Source: Solibacter sp039934035
Lineage (GTDB): Bacteria; Acidobacteriota; Terriglobia; Bryobacterales; Bryobacteraceae
DNA length: 64,000 nucleotides
NCBI GenBank assembly: GCA_039934035.1
Contig: JBDTMZ010000136.1
Span: 1-64,000 of the forward strand
Direction of reading: 5' to 3'
Below, one piece after another: positions 41,052-50,071 of the stretch. Below the pieces are notes generated by a model. The model was not told where the DNA came from. It made no database searches and saw only the letters and a list, made by a program, of their open reading frames with translations. Every line of letters starts with the position of its first letter. The first letter of the stretch is position 1. Position numbers and translations under genes: made by a program.

Positions 41052-41378
41052 ATGCTGACCAAGGGTCCGGCCAAGCGCGTGACCATCTTCCTGAACGAGG
41101 ACGCGCGCCACCACAGGACGCCGCTGCACGATGCGGTGATGCAGTTTCTGCTGGAAAAGGGCGTTGCGGGGGCGACCGCGACGCGAGCCTATTCGGGCTT
41201 CGGCGAACACCACGTGATGCACACTTCGAAGATCGAACTACTGGCGGAGCATTTGCCGGTGCGCATCGAATTCGTCGATACGGCGGAGAAGGTGGACCAG
41301 ATTCTGCCGGCGCTCAGCGAGATGGTGGGCGACGGGTTGATTGAGGTGCAGGACACAACGGTGGTGCGGTCCGGATGA
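41052..41378 (+). CDS. DUF190 protein
   Basis: A 108-residue PII-like DUF190 protein. The hallmark segments are RVTIFLNEDARHHRTPLHDA, FLLEKGVAGATATRAYSGFG, and HLPVRIEFVDTAEKVDQILP. DUF190 proteins fold like PII signalling proteins and may sense small ligands beside channels or transporters, but no function is settled. ATG 41052 is chosen because the family begins there; the upstream in-frame codons overlap nothing useful. The 280-base gap to rpsT downstream holds no recognisable gene. Confidence 0.85.
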   Translation: MLTKGPAKRVTIFLNEDARHHRTPLHDAVMQFLLEKGVAGATATRAYSGFGEHHVMHTSKIELLAEHLPVRIEFVDTAEKVDQILPALSEMVGDGLIEVQDTTVVRSG

Positions 41379-41658
41379 CGGGCCGGCGGCCGGGTGTGGC
41401 TGGCGGATTGCGGAGCGCTTTGGGTGAGAATTGTGGTGGACGTGCGAAGCGGGCCGAGGGGTGGCGTTGGCGACGGACAGGGCAAGAATGACTACCCACA
41501 AAATGGGAGAAATTCCAGGCTTCAGTGGGCAGGCCTTCGTTTGGAGCGTCAAGTTCGACAAGCCGGGAGGGGTGCCGTACCTACGAGGTTGCCGCCAGGG
41601 ACGGGATTGCGCTATTCTTAAATCTCGATCACTCTGTAAGGATTAGATTTAACCGAAG

Positions 41659-41925
41659 ATGGCGAATACATATTCCGCGCTCAAGCGAGTGCGACAGACC
41701 GAACGGCGTACCGAAATCAATCGTAGGAACAAGTCGCGCCTGCGGCACCAGATTCGTACGATGCGACGCGCGATCACGGCGAAGGACGCTAAGGCGGCCA
41801 CGGCGCTTTTGCCCACCACGTTCTCGATCATCGATCGTTCCGCCAAGAGCGGGATTATCAAGAAGAACACCGCGGCGCGTTATAAGAGCAAGCTGAACTT
41901 GAGAGTGAAAGCTATGGCCGCCTAG
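41659..41925 (+). CDS. rpsT: 30S ribosomal protein S20
   Basis: An 88-residue basic ribosomal protein that binds 16S rRNA early in 30S assembly. ANTYSALKRVRQTERRTEIN at the N-terminus, a long Lys/Arg-rich helix and the end GIIKKNTAARYKSKLNLRVK are the S20 signature. It is convergent with holA, with about 40 bases between stops. Its promoter lies in the 280-base gap upstream, but no clear boxes were assigned. Confidence 0.95.
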   Translation: MANTYSALKRVRQTERRTEINRRNKSRLRHQIRTMRRAITAKDAKAATALLPTTFSIIDRSAKSGIIKKNTAARYKSKLNLRVKAMAA

Positions 41926-41965
41926 CGCTGGCCACCTGACTCCGGCCGTTCGCGGCCATCCTGTC

Positions 41966-43027
41966 CTATTGGACAAGCTCCATAATAAAGGTCTCCATGA
42001 CGATGCGGTCGTCCGGTCGCGCATCGCGGAGACCTTTGTCTGCCTGATAGATCAGTTTTAAAGCCTTTTCCAACTGCGGTTTACTGAATTTGCTGACGGT
42101 CTGGTAAACCTGCTCCGCACGCGATCCCCACATTGGAACTCCCTGCCGGGAAAAATGACTTTGAATCATGCCGGCATTCTTGAGCCCCGCCTCACGCGCG
42201 ACCAGCGCCATGCGGAACTGGGTGCTGAGGAATGCGAGGGCGAGCGGAAGGTATTCCCCTTCGCGGGTCAGCGTATCCAGAATGCCGAGCGCGCGGCCAC
42301 GGTCGCGGCGGCCGAGGGCGTTGACCAGGGCGAAGATGGTGGTGGCCCGCGCGTCGGGCACCATGGCGGTAATATCGTCCACGCCGATCGCGCGATCTCC
42401 GGCGAAGAGTGAAAGCTTTTCGATCTCCACAGCTACGCGCGCAATCTCCGCGCCCAAGGCTTCGATCAGCAGGTCTAAAGCGGCGGGATCGATGCGGAAG
42501 CCGGCCTTGCGGATGAGGCCTTCGGCCTCCTGGCGGGCTTCCTGCGGGGAGTATTTCTGGAGTTCTACCACGTCCGGGATGGCCGCATAGAATTTGCGGA
42601 CGCGTTCCTGCTTGCGTTTGTCGTCACCTTCGAAATCGAAGCGGATGGCCTCGAAGACGATGGTGACGCCGGGCGTGGGATCTTTGACGTAAGACGCCAG
42701 GGGCGCCGCGTCGCCGCTCCCGGCCGAGGCGGGCGCGTCGCTGTCATCCTCTTCGGCGGCGGCAGCCTTCCCGCGGGGCAGTGCGAGTTCGGCATTGCCC
42801 ACCCAGATGAGGCGCTCGGAGGCGAACAGCGAGAGCGCACGCGCGTCATCGAGGACCTCTGCCAGGGTGAGTTCCGACAGATCGTGCTGGGAAAACCCGT
42901 CGGGCGGCAGACCGGCCATCAGGGCTTCCTTGATGCGGCGGCGTTCATAGGCCTCGGGCCCGAGCAGCAGCGTCACCGGAGGAACGGCGCCTTTCTTGAT
43001 GCGCGACTGGAATTGGGCCGGGGTCAT
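41966..43027 (-). CDS. holA: DNA polymerase III subunit delta
   Basis: A 353-residue clamp-loader subunit that opens the beta clamp. The N-terminal ATPase-like domain has LLLGPEAYERRRIKEAL, LSELTLAEVLDDARALSLFA and the ERLIWVGN strand; an Ala/Asp/Glu-rich insert (about 85-105) is a local expansion. The middle and C-terminal helices, with RKAGFRIDPAALDLLIEALG, fit PF06144. Its ATG shares one base with the stop of lptE, so it is the last gene of the overlapping operon that starts with psd. lptE-holA adjacency is common in many bacteria. Confidence 0.9.
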   Translation of the reverse strand: MTPAQFQSRIKKGAVPPVTLLLGPEAYERRRIKEALMAGLPPDGFSQHDLSELTLAEVLDDARALSLFASERLIWVGNAELALPRGKAAAAEEDDSDAPASAGSGDAAPLASYVKDPTPGVTIVFEAIRFDFEGDDKRKQERVRKFYAAIPDVVELQKYSPQEARQEAEGLIRKAGFRIDPAALDLLIEALGAEIARVAVEIEKLSLFAGDRAIGVDDITAMVPDARATTIFALVNALGRRDRGRALGILDTLTREGEYLPLALAFLSTQFRMALVAREAGLKNAGMIQSHFSRQGVPMWGSRAEQVYQTVSKFSKPQLEKALKLIYQADKGLRDARPDDRIVMETFIMELVQ

Positions 43028-43596
43028 CAGAAGTTCTCCAGAATACCGGACACCACGGAGCGAGCCACGCTTTTGCTGAGGCGCTCGATGGCGGTGCCGC
43101 TTTCGTCGAAGTAAGCTTTGGGATCGATCGAAATTTCGTAGCGCTCGCGAAACTCCCCTGCCGTGCGGGAGTAGAGGACGGCGCCGGTCTTACGATCGGT
43201 CAGAGTAATTTGCAGGGTGACGACCGCCTCGATGGTGGTAGAACGGCCGCCGGCCGAGACGGTGGGATAGGCGACGAAGTTGTTGAGCGTCCCGTTGAGG
43301 ACGGCGTCGGCCTGCTCGGGGTCGGCCACCACTTTATAGCGCGTGCGCGAGAGCAGTTCGCGGTCGATATCGGTGGGTAGCAGGCGGGCGAGTTTGTAGC
43401 GGCTGGTGAGATTGCCGAAGGCGGGAATCGCGATGGTCTTCACACTGGTGGGCATCAAATCGCCGTGTCCGGAAACGTGATAGCCGCACCCGGAGAGGCA
43501 GGCGGCCAGCAGCAGCAGAAGCCAGCAGCGGACGATGCCCGGTGACGCGAAGAATACGCCTGCGTTGCCGCTGCGACTGTAGCTTCTCACCGTCAC
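43027..43596 (-). CDS. lptE: LPS-assembly lipoprotein LptE
   Basis: A 189-residue outer-membrane lipoprotein that plugs the LptD translocon. The signal is unusually long at the N-terminus (about 20 residues), then WLLLLLAACLSGC gives the lipobox with its Cys. The mature part starts GYHVSGHGDLMPTSVKTIAI, typical of LptE. FGNLTSRYKLARLLPTDI and the closing KSVARSVVSGILENF also fit. GTG 43596 overlaps the stop of the upstream Asd-like gene by four bases and is the chosen start; a second GTG two codons on is possible. It supports an LPS-bearing outer membrane. Confidence 0.88.
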   Translation of the reverse strand: MTVRSYSRSGNAGVFFASPGIVRCWLLLLLAACLSGCGYHVSGHGDLMPTSVKTIAIPAFGNLTSRYKLARLLPTDIDRELLSRTRYKVVADPEQADAVLNGTLNNFVAYPTVSAGGRSTTIEAVVTLQITLTDRKTGAVLYSRTAGEFRERYEISIDPKAYFDESGTAIERLSKSVARSVVSGILENF

Positions 43597-44606
43597 ACCA
43601 ATTGCCGCGCCACCGCGACGGCGTTTTCCGCCGCGAGGCGGATGTTGTCGGCCACGAACCAGAGCCACATCGCGTCGGGATGGTTACGGTCCGGCGCAAT
43701 CGCGCCGACGGCAATCCCGCCCATGCCGGCCTGGCCCACGTTAGTGGGCGGTTCCAGATCGGCGCCACGCACGTCGATGGCGTCGATGGACAGCGAGCTT
43801 TCGAGGGCGCCGATGTCGGGCAGATTTTCGAACTCCACCCAGGCGGAGAAGCTGTAGCCGTGGAACACCGGCGCCTGGATGACGCGTAGCGACGGCATGG
43901 GCGCGCCTTCGCCTTCGCCGGGCAGCGCCAGCAGGGTGGCGAGGTGGCGCTCGATGCGTAGTTCGGATTCTTCGAGCGAGACCGGCGCTTCCTCGCCGTA
44001 GCGGGGCAGCATGTTGAAGCTCAACTGCGCGTCGAAGACGGCCTTGGGCATGCCCTTGAAAGAAAGCAGGCTGACGGTTTGCTGTTGCAGTTCGTGCACG
44101 GCGACGGTGCCGTGCTCGCTGGCCGGCACGAAGACCTGAATGACGGCGCTGCGAATGGCATCGTTGGTATGCAGGCGGCGCAGGAAGAGGGCCAGTGCGA
44201 TGGCCGCCGGATGAGCGATCACATGCACGGCAATGTCCGCCGGATCTTCGTCGAACTCGGTTTCGATCTGAGGCGCGCGGAGACGCGCATCGGGCCGCTC
44301 CTCGGCGGCGAAGGTGAGATCGATGATGGCGGCGTCCGGCGGGTCGCCCGCCAGTTCGAGGGCGCGGCGGCTGGATTCCAGATTGCCGGCGAGAATGATC
44401 GCGCGCGCCTCGGAGAGGGTTTCGGCGCTCAGCAGATTGACCACACTGGGTTCGTCGCCGAGGCGGGTGAGCGCGCCGGACTCCTCGTCGACGGAGGCGA
44501 CGAGGCGCAGCGACAGTTCGGTGGCCTGGGTGGCGACGATATCGCGGATTTCGCGGGACAGCAGAGTTTCGCTGCCCACCAGGGCAACGGTCGATGAATT
44601 AGGCAA
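43593..44606 (-). CDS. Aspartate-semialdehyde dehydrogenase homologue (USG-1-like), probably non-catalytic
   Basis: A 337-residue Asd-fold protein. The N-terminus VALVGSETLLSREIRDIV is an altered nucleotide-binding start. VFVPASEHGTVAVHELQQQT, SFNMLPRYGEEAPVSLEESE, RVIQAPVFHGYSFS and DNIRLAAENAVAVA follow the Asd order. The catalytic Cys segment (NCS/GCxT type) is replaced by HVIAHPAAIALALFL, with no Cys, as in USG-1-like proteins. TTG 44606 is inferred as start because homology begins there and it overlaps pssA by eight bases. It is embedded among phospholipid and LPS genes, so its role is not threonine/lysine synthesis by default. Confidence 0.8.
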   Translation of the reverse strand: MPNSSTVALVGSETLLSREIRDIVATQATELSLRLVASVDEESGALTRLGDEPSVVNLLSAETLSEARAIILAGNLESSRRALELAGDPPDAAIIDLTFAAEERPDARLRAPQIETEFDEDPADIAVHVIAHPAAIALALFLRRLHTNDAIRSAVIQVFVPASEHGTVAVHELQQQTVSLLSFKGMPKAVFDAQLSFNMLPRYGEEAPVSLEESELRIERHLATLLALPGEGEGAPMPSLRVIQAPVFHGYSFSAWVEFENLPDIGALESSLSIDAIDVRGADLEPPTNVGQAGMGGIAVGAIAPDRNHPDAMWLWFVADNIRLAAENAVAVARQLV

Positions 44607-45483
44607 TCTTAATCTCCGGGGTAGGGGGAGCGGGTCTGAGGCGGCGCCGCAAGAGGCCGGCAAGCCGGATCACTATGCCGCTGAGCACGTACGCCGCGGA
44701 CAGGGCGAGGAATACGTGTTCGGCGTAATTGCGAACGACGAAGATGAAAGCGCCGACCAGAATGACGATCAGCGGGGAGTAGGCTTTGCTGAAGCTGATG
44801 CCCTTGAAGCTGTAGTAGCGCCAGGTGCTGACCATGAGGAAACCCAACAGGGCGAGCAGGCAGAGCCAGGCGATGGAGAGCGGCCACCAGTTGAGCGGCT
44901 GTCCGTCGCACGCCCAGACGACGGCCGCGATCAGGGCGGCGCCCGCCGGAATCGGCAAGCCGACGAAATATTTGCGGTCGGGCCGGCCCGGGTTTTTCGG
45001 GATGGGATTGACCTGGACATTGAAGCGCGCCAGGCGACAGGCTCCGCAGAGCAGGAACAGGAAGGCGACGAAATAGGCGGCGTTGAAGATCTGTCCGCGG
45101 ACCTTTTCACTGAGTACCGGCTCGATAAACTGCACGCCCCAGGCAAAGGCGAGGACGGCGGGCGCCAGGCCGAAGCTGATCACGTCAGCGAGGGAATCCA
45201 TTTCGCGACCGAAGTCGCTGGTGGTGTTGGTCATGCGCGCGATGCGGCCATCGAGGCCATCGAGGAAAACGGCGGCGATGATGGCGATGGCGGCTTGGGC
45301 GAAGCGTTCGCTGCCGCCAGCGCCGCCGCTGCCGGCCCGCATGACACCCTCGAAGCAGTGGAGAATGGCGATATAGCCCAGGTAAATGTTGCCGGCGGTG
45401 AACATCGTCGGCAGAACATAGGCGGCCTTGCGAGGCCGGCGTTCCGGAGAATTAGGGTCGACTAACCGGTCTCTCAGGGTCAT
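44599..45483 (-). CDS. pssA: CDP-diacylglycerol-serine O-phosphatidyltransferase
   Basis: A 294-residue membrane enzyme making phosphatidylserine from CDP-diacylglycerol and serine. The CDP-alcohol phosphotransferase motif is complete: DGLDGRIARMTNTTSDFGRE followed by MDSLADVISFG (D-G-x2-D-G-x2-A-R-x8-G-x3-D-x3-D). Several hydrophobic helices follow, ending in a basic tail. ATG 45483 shares its A with the psd stop. It feeds the psd product's substrate, so psd-pssA makes phosphatidylethanolamine. Confidence 0.95.
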   Translation of the reverse strand: MTLRDRLVDPNSPERRPRKAAYVLPTMFTAGNIYLGYIAILHCFEGVMRAGSGGAGGSERFAQAAIAIIAAVFLDGLDGRIARMTNTTSDFGREMDSLADVISFGLAPAVLAFAWGVQFIEPVLSEKVRGQIFNAAYFVAFLFLLCGACRLARFNVQVNPIPKNPGRPDRKYFVGLPIPAGAALIAAVVWACDGQPLNWWPLSIAWLCLLALLGFLMVSTWRYYSFKGISFSKAYSPLIVILVGAFIFVVRNYAEHVFLALSAAYVLSGIVIRLAGLLRRRLRPAPPTPEIKIA

Positions 45484-46127
45484 CAGGACTTCCGATCCAA
45501 GCGGCGGGCAATCACGCTGCTGCCGGCCGCCACGCGCTGGCCGGGGCGCACGGTGATTTCCCATTCGGGCCCGAACAGCACATCGCAGCGGGAACCGAAC
45601 TTGATCAACCCGATACGCTGGCCGGTGGCGACACGATCGCCGGGCTTTTTGTCGAAGACAATGCGGCGCGCGATCAAGCCGGCGATCTGTTTGAAGATCA
45701 CGGTGCTGCCATCGCCGGTCACGGTGACGATGTTCTGCTCGTTATCGGCCGAACATTCGGGCTTGCTGGCCACCAGGAATTTCCCGGTCTGGTACTGTAC
45801 GCGATCGATGGTGCCGCCGATGGGCGTGCGATTGACGTGGACGTCGAAGACATTGAGGAAGATGGTCACGCGCTGCAAGCCGCCTTCGGGGCGAAGTTCG
45901 ATGACCTTGCCGTCCGCGGGGGAAACGGCTACTGGACCTTGGGGAATTTCCCGATCCGGATCGCGAAAGAAATACAGACAGAAGATCGCCAGGATGACCA
46001 TGGGCGCCGCCAAAACCGGCATGGTGAGCCAGGCGACGAGCGCGCCGGCGGCGAGCAGGGCCAGCGCGTAGTAGATACCAGTGGATACGATTCTCAACCC
46101 CTCCATTTTCGCATGGCGGAGGGCCAT
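45483..46127 (-). CDS. psd: Phosphatidylserine decarboxylase proenzyme
   Basis: A 214-residue short-form PSD converting phosphatidylserine to phosphatidylethanolamine. Two N-terminal hydrophobic helices are followed by FFRDPDREIP, SPADGKVIEL and NVFDVHVNRTPIGGTI, typical of the family. The self-cleavage site is the Gly-Ser of KFGSRCDV, where the Ser becomes the pyruvoyl group of the alpha chain. It is the first gene of the psd-pssA-Asd-like-lptE-holA overlapping operon. The exact start (46127 or the ATG at 46106) is unsure; neither has a strong ribosome site. Confidence 0.93.
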   Translation of the reverse strand: MALRHAKMEGLRIVSTGIYYALALLAAGALVAWLTMPVLAAPMVILAIFCLYFFRDPDREIPQGPVAVSPADGKVIELRPEGGLQRVTIFLNVFDVHVNRTPIGGTIDRVQYQTGKFLVASKPECSADNEQNIVTVTGDGSTVIFKQIAGLIARRIVFDKKPGDRVATGQRIGLIKFGSRCDVLFGPEWEITVRPGQRVAAGSSVIARRLDRKS

Positions 46128-46182
46128 CGTTCGGTATAATGCACTTAATCCGCAACTTTCGGAGTTAGGCGATTAACCCACC

Positions 46183-49100
46183 ATGAAGAACCTTCTCACG
46201 GCTACCGGTGTCTTGATCCTGCTGTCACACTGTGCCGGTGCCCAAACATCCACTACACAGATTTCGGGAACGGTGAGCGACGCCAGCGGTGGATCTGTGC
46301 CGAATGCCGCTGCCACTCTGACTAACGAATCGACCGGCGTCACGCAGAGGCAGACCACGACCGATGCAGGCCTGTTCGCCTTTCCATCGATTCCGGCCGG
46401 CGCGTATTCGGTGCGAATCGAGGCCAAAGGCTTCCGCACGTATCAAAGCAAAGGCAACAACGTGCAGATCAATACGCCGCTGGCGCTCAGCATCACACTG
46501 GAAGTGGGCGCCCTGGGCGATACGGTGGAAGTAGTAGCGGGCGCCGAGACCGTGCAGACCGCCAACGCCGTACTGGGCAACGTGGTCACCCAGAAGGCAG
46601 TGACGGAACTGCCGTTGAACGGCCGCAATCCGCTCAACCTGCTGATGTACGAGCCGGGTGTGGTACAGCGCTCCGGCAACTCCGTGAATGTCAACGGCGC
46701 ACGCAGCATGGCGGTCAACGTGACGATCGACGGCATAGAAGCGAACGAGAGCACGAATCCGAATCCCACCAACAACATCTTCCGCCTCAATCCGGACAAC
46801 GTGCAGGAATTCAAAGTCACGACGTCGAACCCGTCGCCCGAGGAAGGGCGCAATTCGGGCGCGAACGTTTCGATCGCGACGCGTTCCGGCACCAATGAAT
46901 TTCACGGCACGATGTTCGAATTTTTCCGCAACACCGCGCTCAACGCGAACGAATTCTACGCCAATGCGCAGGGCACTCCGAAGCCGCTGATTCAGCTGAA
47001 CCAGTATGGCTTCGAAGTGGGCGGACCGATTCGCAAGAACAAGACGTTCATTTTCGGCAGCTGGCAGGGGCAGAAGGTAAATTTCGCCGATCCCATCGAT
47101 AAGACTTTCGGCACGGTGAACCTTTACACTTCGGCCGCGCTGACCGGCGTCTATCGTTATTTTGTGGTGGACCCGGCGAATGCCTATTCGGTAAACGGGC
47201 AGCGGATCACGCAGAATACGCCGGTGCTGATCGATCCGCGGACGGGCGCGCTGGCCCCCGGCGTGCGCACTTGCGCGAGTCCCACGGACGCCAACTGCGT
47301 CGCTTCCTACAATATTTTTGGCAACGATCCACTGGGCCGCGGTATCGATGCGAAGGTGAAATCGGTGCTAGGCGGGTATCCGGCGCCGAACTCGTTCTCG
47401 GCTGGCGACGGGCTGAATACGGGCGCTTATCAGTGGAATTCGCCGGTGAAAGTGCGCGGGCCGCAGTACATGGTCCGGCTGGATCACAATCTCAATTCGC
47501 GGCACACGCTGTGGGGCCGCTGGCTGGGCGCGGAACAGAATACCTTTGGCGGCGACCCGTTGAACGGCCGTCCGCAGGTGCTGCCGGGCTATCCGGCGCG
47601 CGGAGAAGTATTCCGTCCGGCGCACAATATCGCGGCCGGGCTGCGCAGCATTCTGACGCCGCGCCTGGTGAACGAATTCACGGTGGGGTACTCGCGGTTC
47701 ACATTCCTGTTCACGCAGGGCGAGGCCAACCCGCTGTTCCCCAATACGCCGCGCTTCACGTTCAATAATTCGTCGGTGGACTACACGTCGAACCCGCGCA
47801 CCTCGCGCGCCGTGAACGTGCCGCAGATTATCGAAAACGTGAGCTACGTGACGGGCGCGCACGTCATCCGCGTGGGCGCGAATATCCGCATGTACCAGCA
47901 CAACGATCAGCGCGGCGATGTCGGCGGCACCAGCCTGGTTCCGGCGATTTCGCTTTCGCGCACCACGCGGCCGCCGGCGGGCTTCACGCTGCCGCCCGTG
48001 GCGTCCGGCACGACGCCTGGAATCAGCGCCACGGATTTGAATCGCCTGCAGGGCACGATCAACGACCTGCTGGGAATTCCCGCGTCATTGACGCAGGTGT
48101 TCATGGGCGATCTCCGCAACGACGCGTTCCTGCCCTTCAAGAATGGCGACAAGGCGGTGACGTTGTGGGCGCAGGGGCAGCGCACCAAGCAATACAACTT
48201 CTTCGCGCAGGACGAGTGGAAGCTGCGCAAGAATGTCAGCCTGAGCTACGGCGTGCGCTGGGAACTGAACGGTCCGCCGACCGAAGCCGGGGACCGCGTG
48301 TATGTGCCGAACAAGAACATCGATGGCAGCCAGGGCCTGGTGAGCTTTGTGCACGCCGACCGCTGGTATCAGAACTGGAACATGGGCGCGCTGGCTCCGC
48401 GACTGGGGGTGACGTGGTCGCCCGGCGGTTCGCAGAAGATGGTGGTGCGCGCGGGGTACGGCATCGCGTTCGATCCGATTTCGACTTTCCAGGTGACGTC
48501 GATTGCTACCGCCGTGCCCGGCCAGATCTATACCTGCACTTCGACGCTGGGTGCGACGGGCGCGGCCACGACCACGCCGGGCTGCTCCAGCGTGCCGAAC
48601 ATTCGCCTGGCGGATGGCTTCCCGAATGAACTGAGCGTGCCGAACGCCAAGCCTTCCAGCTTCCTGACGCCGCCGCTACAGACGCAGAACAATGCGCCCG
48701 CGGCGCGTGTCTTCGATCAGAATCTGAAGCTGCCCACGGTGCATATGTGGAACCTGACGCTACAGCGGGAATTGCCGGGCGGGTACCTGGTTTCGGCGGG
48801 CTACGTGGGGCGGCGCGGCGAACGCCTGTACCGCACGTGGGACGCGAACCAGATCGATTCCGCGCCGATTCTGCCCTCGTTTCTGGCCATGCAGAAGAAT
48901 GTCGCGATCAGCGGGTGCCGGCCCGACGGCACGCTGGCCAGCGGCAGCGCGTGCGCGGGTGCAACCACCGTACCGATCGTGCAGCAGGGACTGGTGACCA
49001 GCGCCTTCGTGAATTCCGCGACGTCGATTACGGATCTGAGCCAGAACGGCGCCGGCAACATGGCCGGTCGAATCGAGCAGACCACGCTGGCGCTGAAGTT

Positions 49101-49980
49101 GCGCGCCAATCAGCAGTTCGCGCAGATTCTCTACTTCGATAACGGCGGCGACTCCGTCTATCACGCGTTCCAGCTGACCTTCCGGAAGCGGTTCGACAGG
49201 CAGGGCTTCCTGATGAACGGAGCGTACACGCTGGGCAAATCGATCGACAATCTGTCGCTGGACCCGGTGGGATCGACCACGAGCGGCGGACTCACCTCGA
49301 CGAATTCGCGCACACCAGCCGATTCCCGCAATTACGACAACGAGCGGGCGCGCAGCGATTTCGATCAGCGGCACGTGCTCAACTGGTCGGCCATCTTCGA
49401 ACTGCCGTTCGGCAAGGGCAAGAAGCTGCTCGACAGGACCAACCCCTGGCTGAACGCCATTGTGGGCGGGTGGAGCACGAACGGCATCTTCACGTATCAG
49501 TCGGGCGAACCGTTCACGATTCGCTCCGGCGTGCTGACCGCCAACTTCTCCGCGCAGTCGCGCGGCGTGTTGAAGCCCGGCGTGGCGCTGCCGCAACCGA
49601 AGTTGCAGGACAAAGCCGGAGTGATCGGCCCGGTGTTCTATCAGAATGCCGACGCGTTTGCGATTCCGGCGCCGGGGCAGGTGGGCTTCGGCCGCAATCT
49701 CTTCCAGGGCCCGCACTACTGGAACGTCGATCTGGGCATCACCAAGGGCTTCCGCATTTCCGAGCGGGCCCGCGCCGTATTCCGCACGGAGATGTTCAAC
49801 GCGTTCAACCACCCGAACTTCCGCAATCCGCGCGATGCCAGCGTGGGGAGTCCGGTGGTGACCTCCAGCGTCTTCGGACAGGCGTGCTGCGTCACGCTGT
49901 CCACCGCCAGTTCCGCCACCACGAATCAGAACGGCGAAAGCTGGCGGGTGATTCAGCTGGCGTTGAAAGTATCTTTCTAA
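46183..49980 (+). CDS. TonB-dependent receptor-like outer-membrane protein with carboxypeptidase-regulatory domain
   Basis: A 1265-residue Oar-like receptor, paralogous in layout to 8083-11904. It has a signal peptide (about 1-22), an Ig-like regulatory domain (about 27-110, ISGTVSDASGGSVPNAAATL), a plug-like region (about 115-260) with NVNGARSMAVNVTIDGIEAN and NSGANVSIATRSGTNEFHG, then a barrel ending VIQLALKVSF. Two Cys pairs occur in extracellular loops (for example CASPTDANC and CGAT-type stretches). Ligand unknown. A TATAAT box lies at 46135-46140 on the plus strand, but a fitting -35 box was not seen. It is divergent from psd. Confidence 0.88.
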   Translation: MKNLLTATGVLILLSHCAGAQTSTTQISGTVSDASGGSVPNAAATLTNESTGVTQRQTTTDAGLFAFPSIPAGAYSVRIEAKGFRTYQSKGNNVQINTPLALSITLEVGALGDTVEVVAGAETVQTANAVLGNVVTQKAVTELPLNGRNPLNLLMYEPGVVQRSGNSVNVNGARSMAVNVTIDGIEANESTNPNPTNNIFRLNPDNVQEFKVTTSNPSPEEGRNSGANVSIATRSGTNEFHGTMFEFFRNTALNANEFYANAQGTPKPLIQLNQYGFEVGGPIRKNKTFIFGSWQGQKVNFADPIDKTFGTVNLYTSAALTGVYRYFVVDPANAYSVNGQRITQNTPVLIDPRTGALAPGVRTCASPTDANCVASYNIFGNDPLGRGIDAKVKSVLGGYPAPNSFSAGDGLNTGAYQWNSPVKVRGPQYMVRLDHNLNSRHTLWGRWLGAEQNTFGGDPLNGRPQVLPGYPARGEVFRPAHNIAAGLRSILTPRLVNEFTVGYSRFTFLFTQGEANPLFPNTPRFTFNNSSVDYTSNPRTSRAVNVPQIIENVSYVTGAHVIRVGANIRMYQHNDQRGDVGGTSLVPAISLSRTTRPPAGFTLPPVASGTTPGISATDLNRLQGTINDLLGIPASLTQVFMGDLRNDAFLPFKNGDKAVTLWAQGQRTKQYNFFAQDEWKLRKNVSLSYGVRWELNGPPTEAGDRVYVPNKNIDGSQGLVSFVHADRWYQNWNMGALAPRLGVTWSPGGSQKMVVRAGYGIAFDPISTFQVTSIATAVPGQIYTCTSTLGATGAATTTPGCSSVPNIRLADGFPNELSVPNAKPSSFLTPPLQTQNNAPAARVFDQNLKLPTVHMWNLTLQRELPGGYLVSAGYVGRRGERLYRTWDANQIDSAPILPSFLAMQKNVAISGCRPDGTLASGSACAGATTVPIVQQGLVTSAFVNSATSITDLSQNGAGNMAGRIEQTTLALKLRANQQFAQILYFDNGGDSVYHAFQLTFRKRFDRQGFLMNGAYTLGKSIDNLSLDPVGSTTSGGLTSTNSRTPADSRNYDNERARSDFDQRHVLNWSAIFELPFGKGKKLLDRTNPWLNAIVGGWSTNGIFTYQSGEPFTIRSGVLTANFSAQSRGVLKPGVALPQPKLQDKAGVIGPVFYQNADAFAIPAPGQVGFGRNLFQGPHYWNVDLGITKGFRISERARAVFRTEMFNAFNHPNFRNPRDASVGSPVVTSSVFGQACCVTLSTASSATTNQNGESWRVIQLALKVSF

Positions 49981-50071
49981 ACGCGGCGGAAGCGAAACTA
50001 AACGCGAACCAAGTGAAACCGGGGGGCGGGCGTGACGCGTCTGCTACCATAGCGACAAAGGGGGGAATTAC

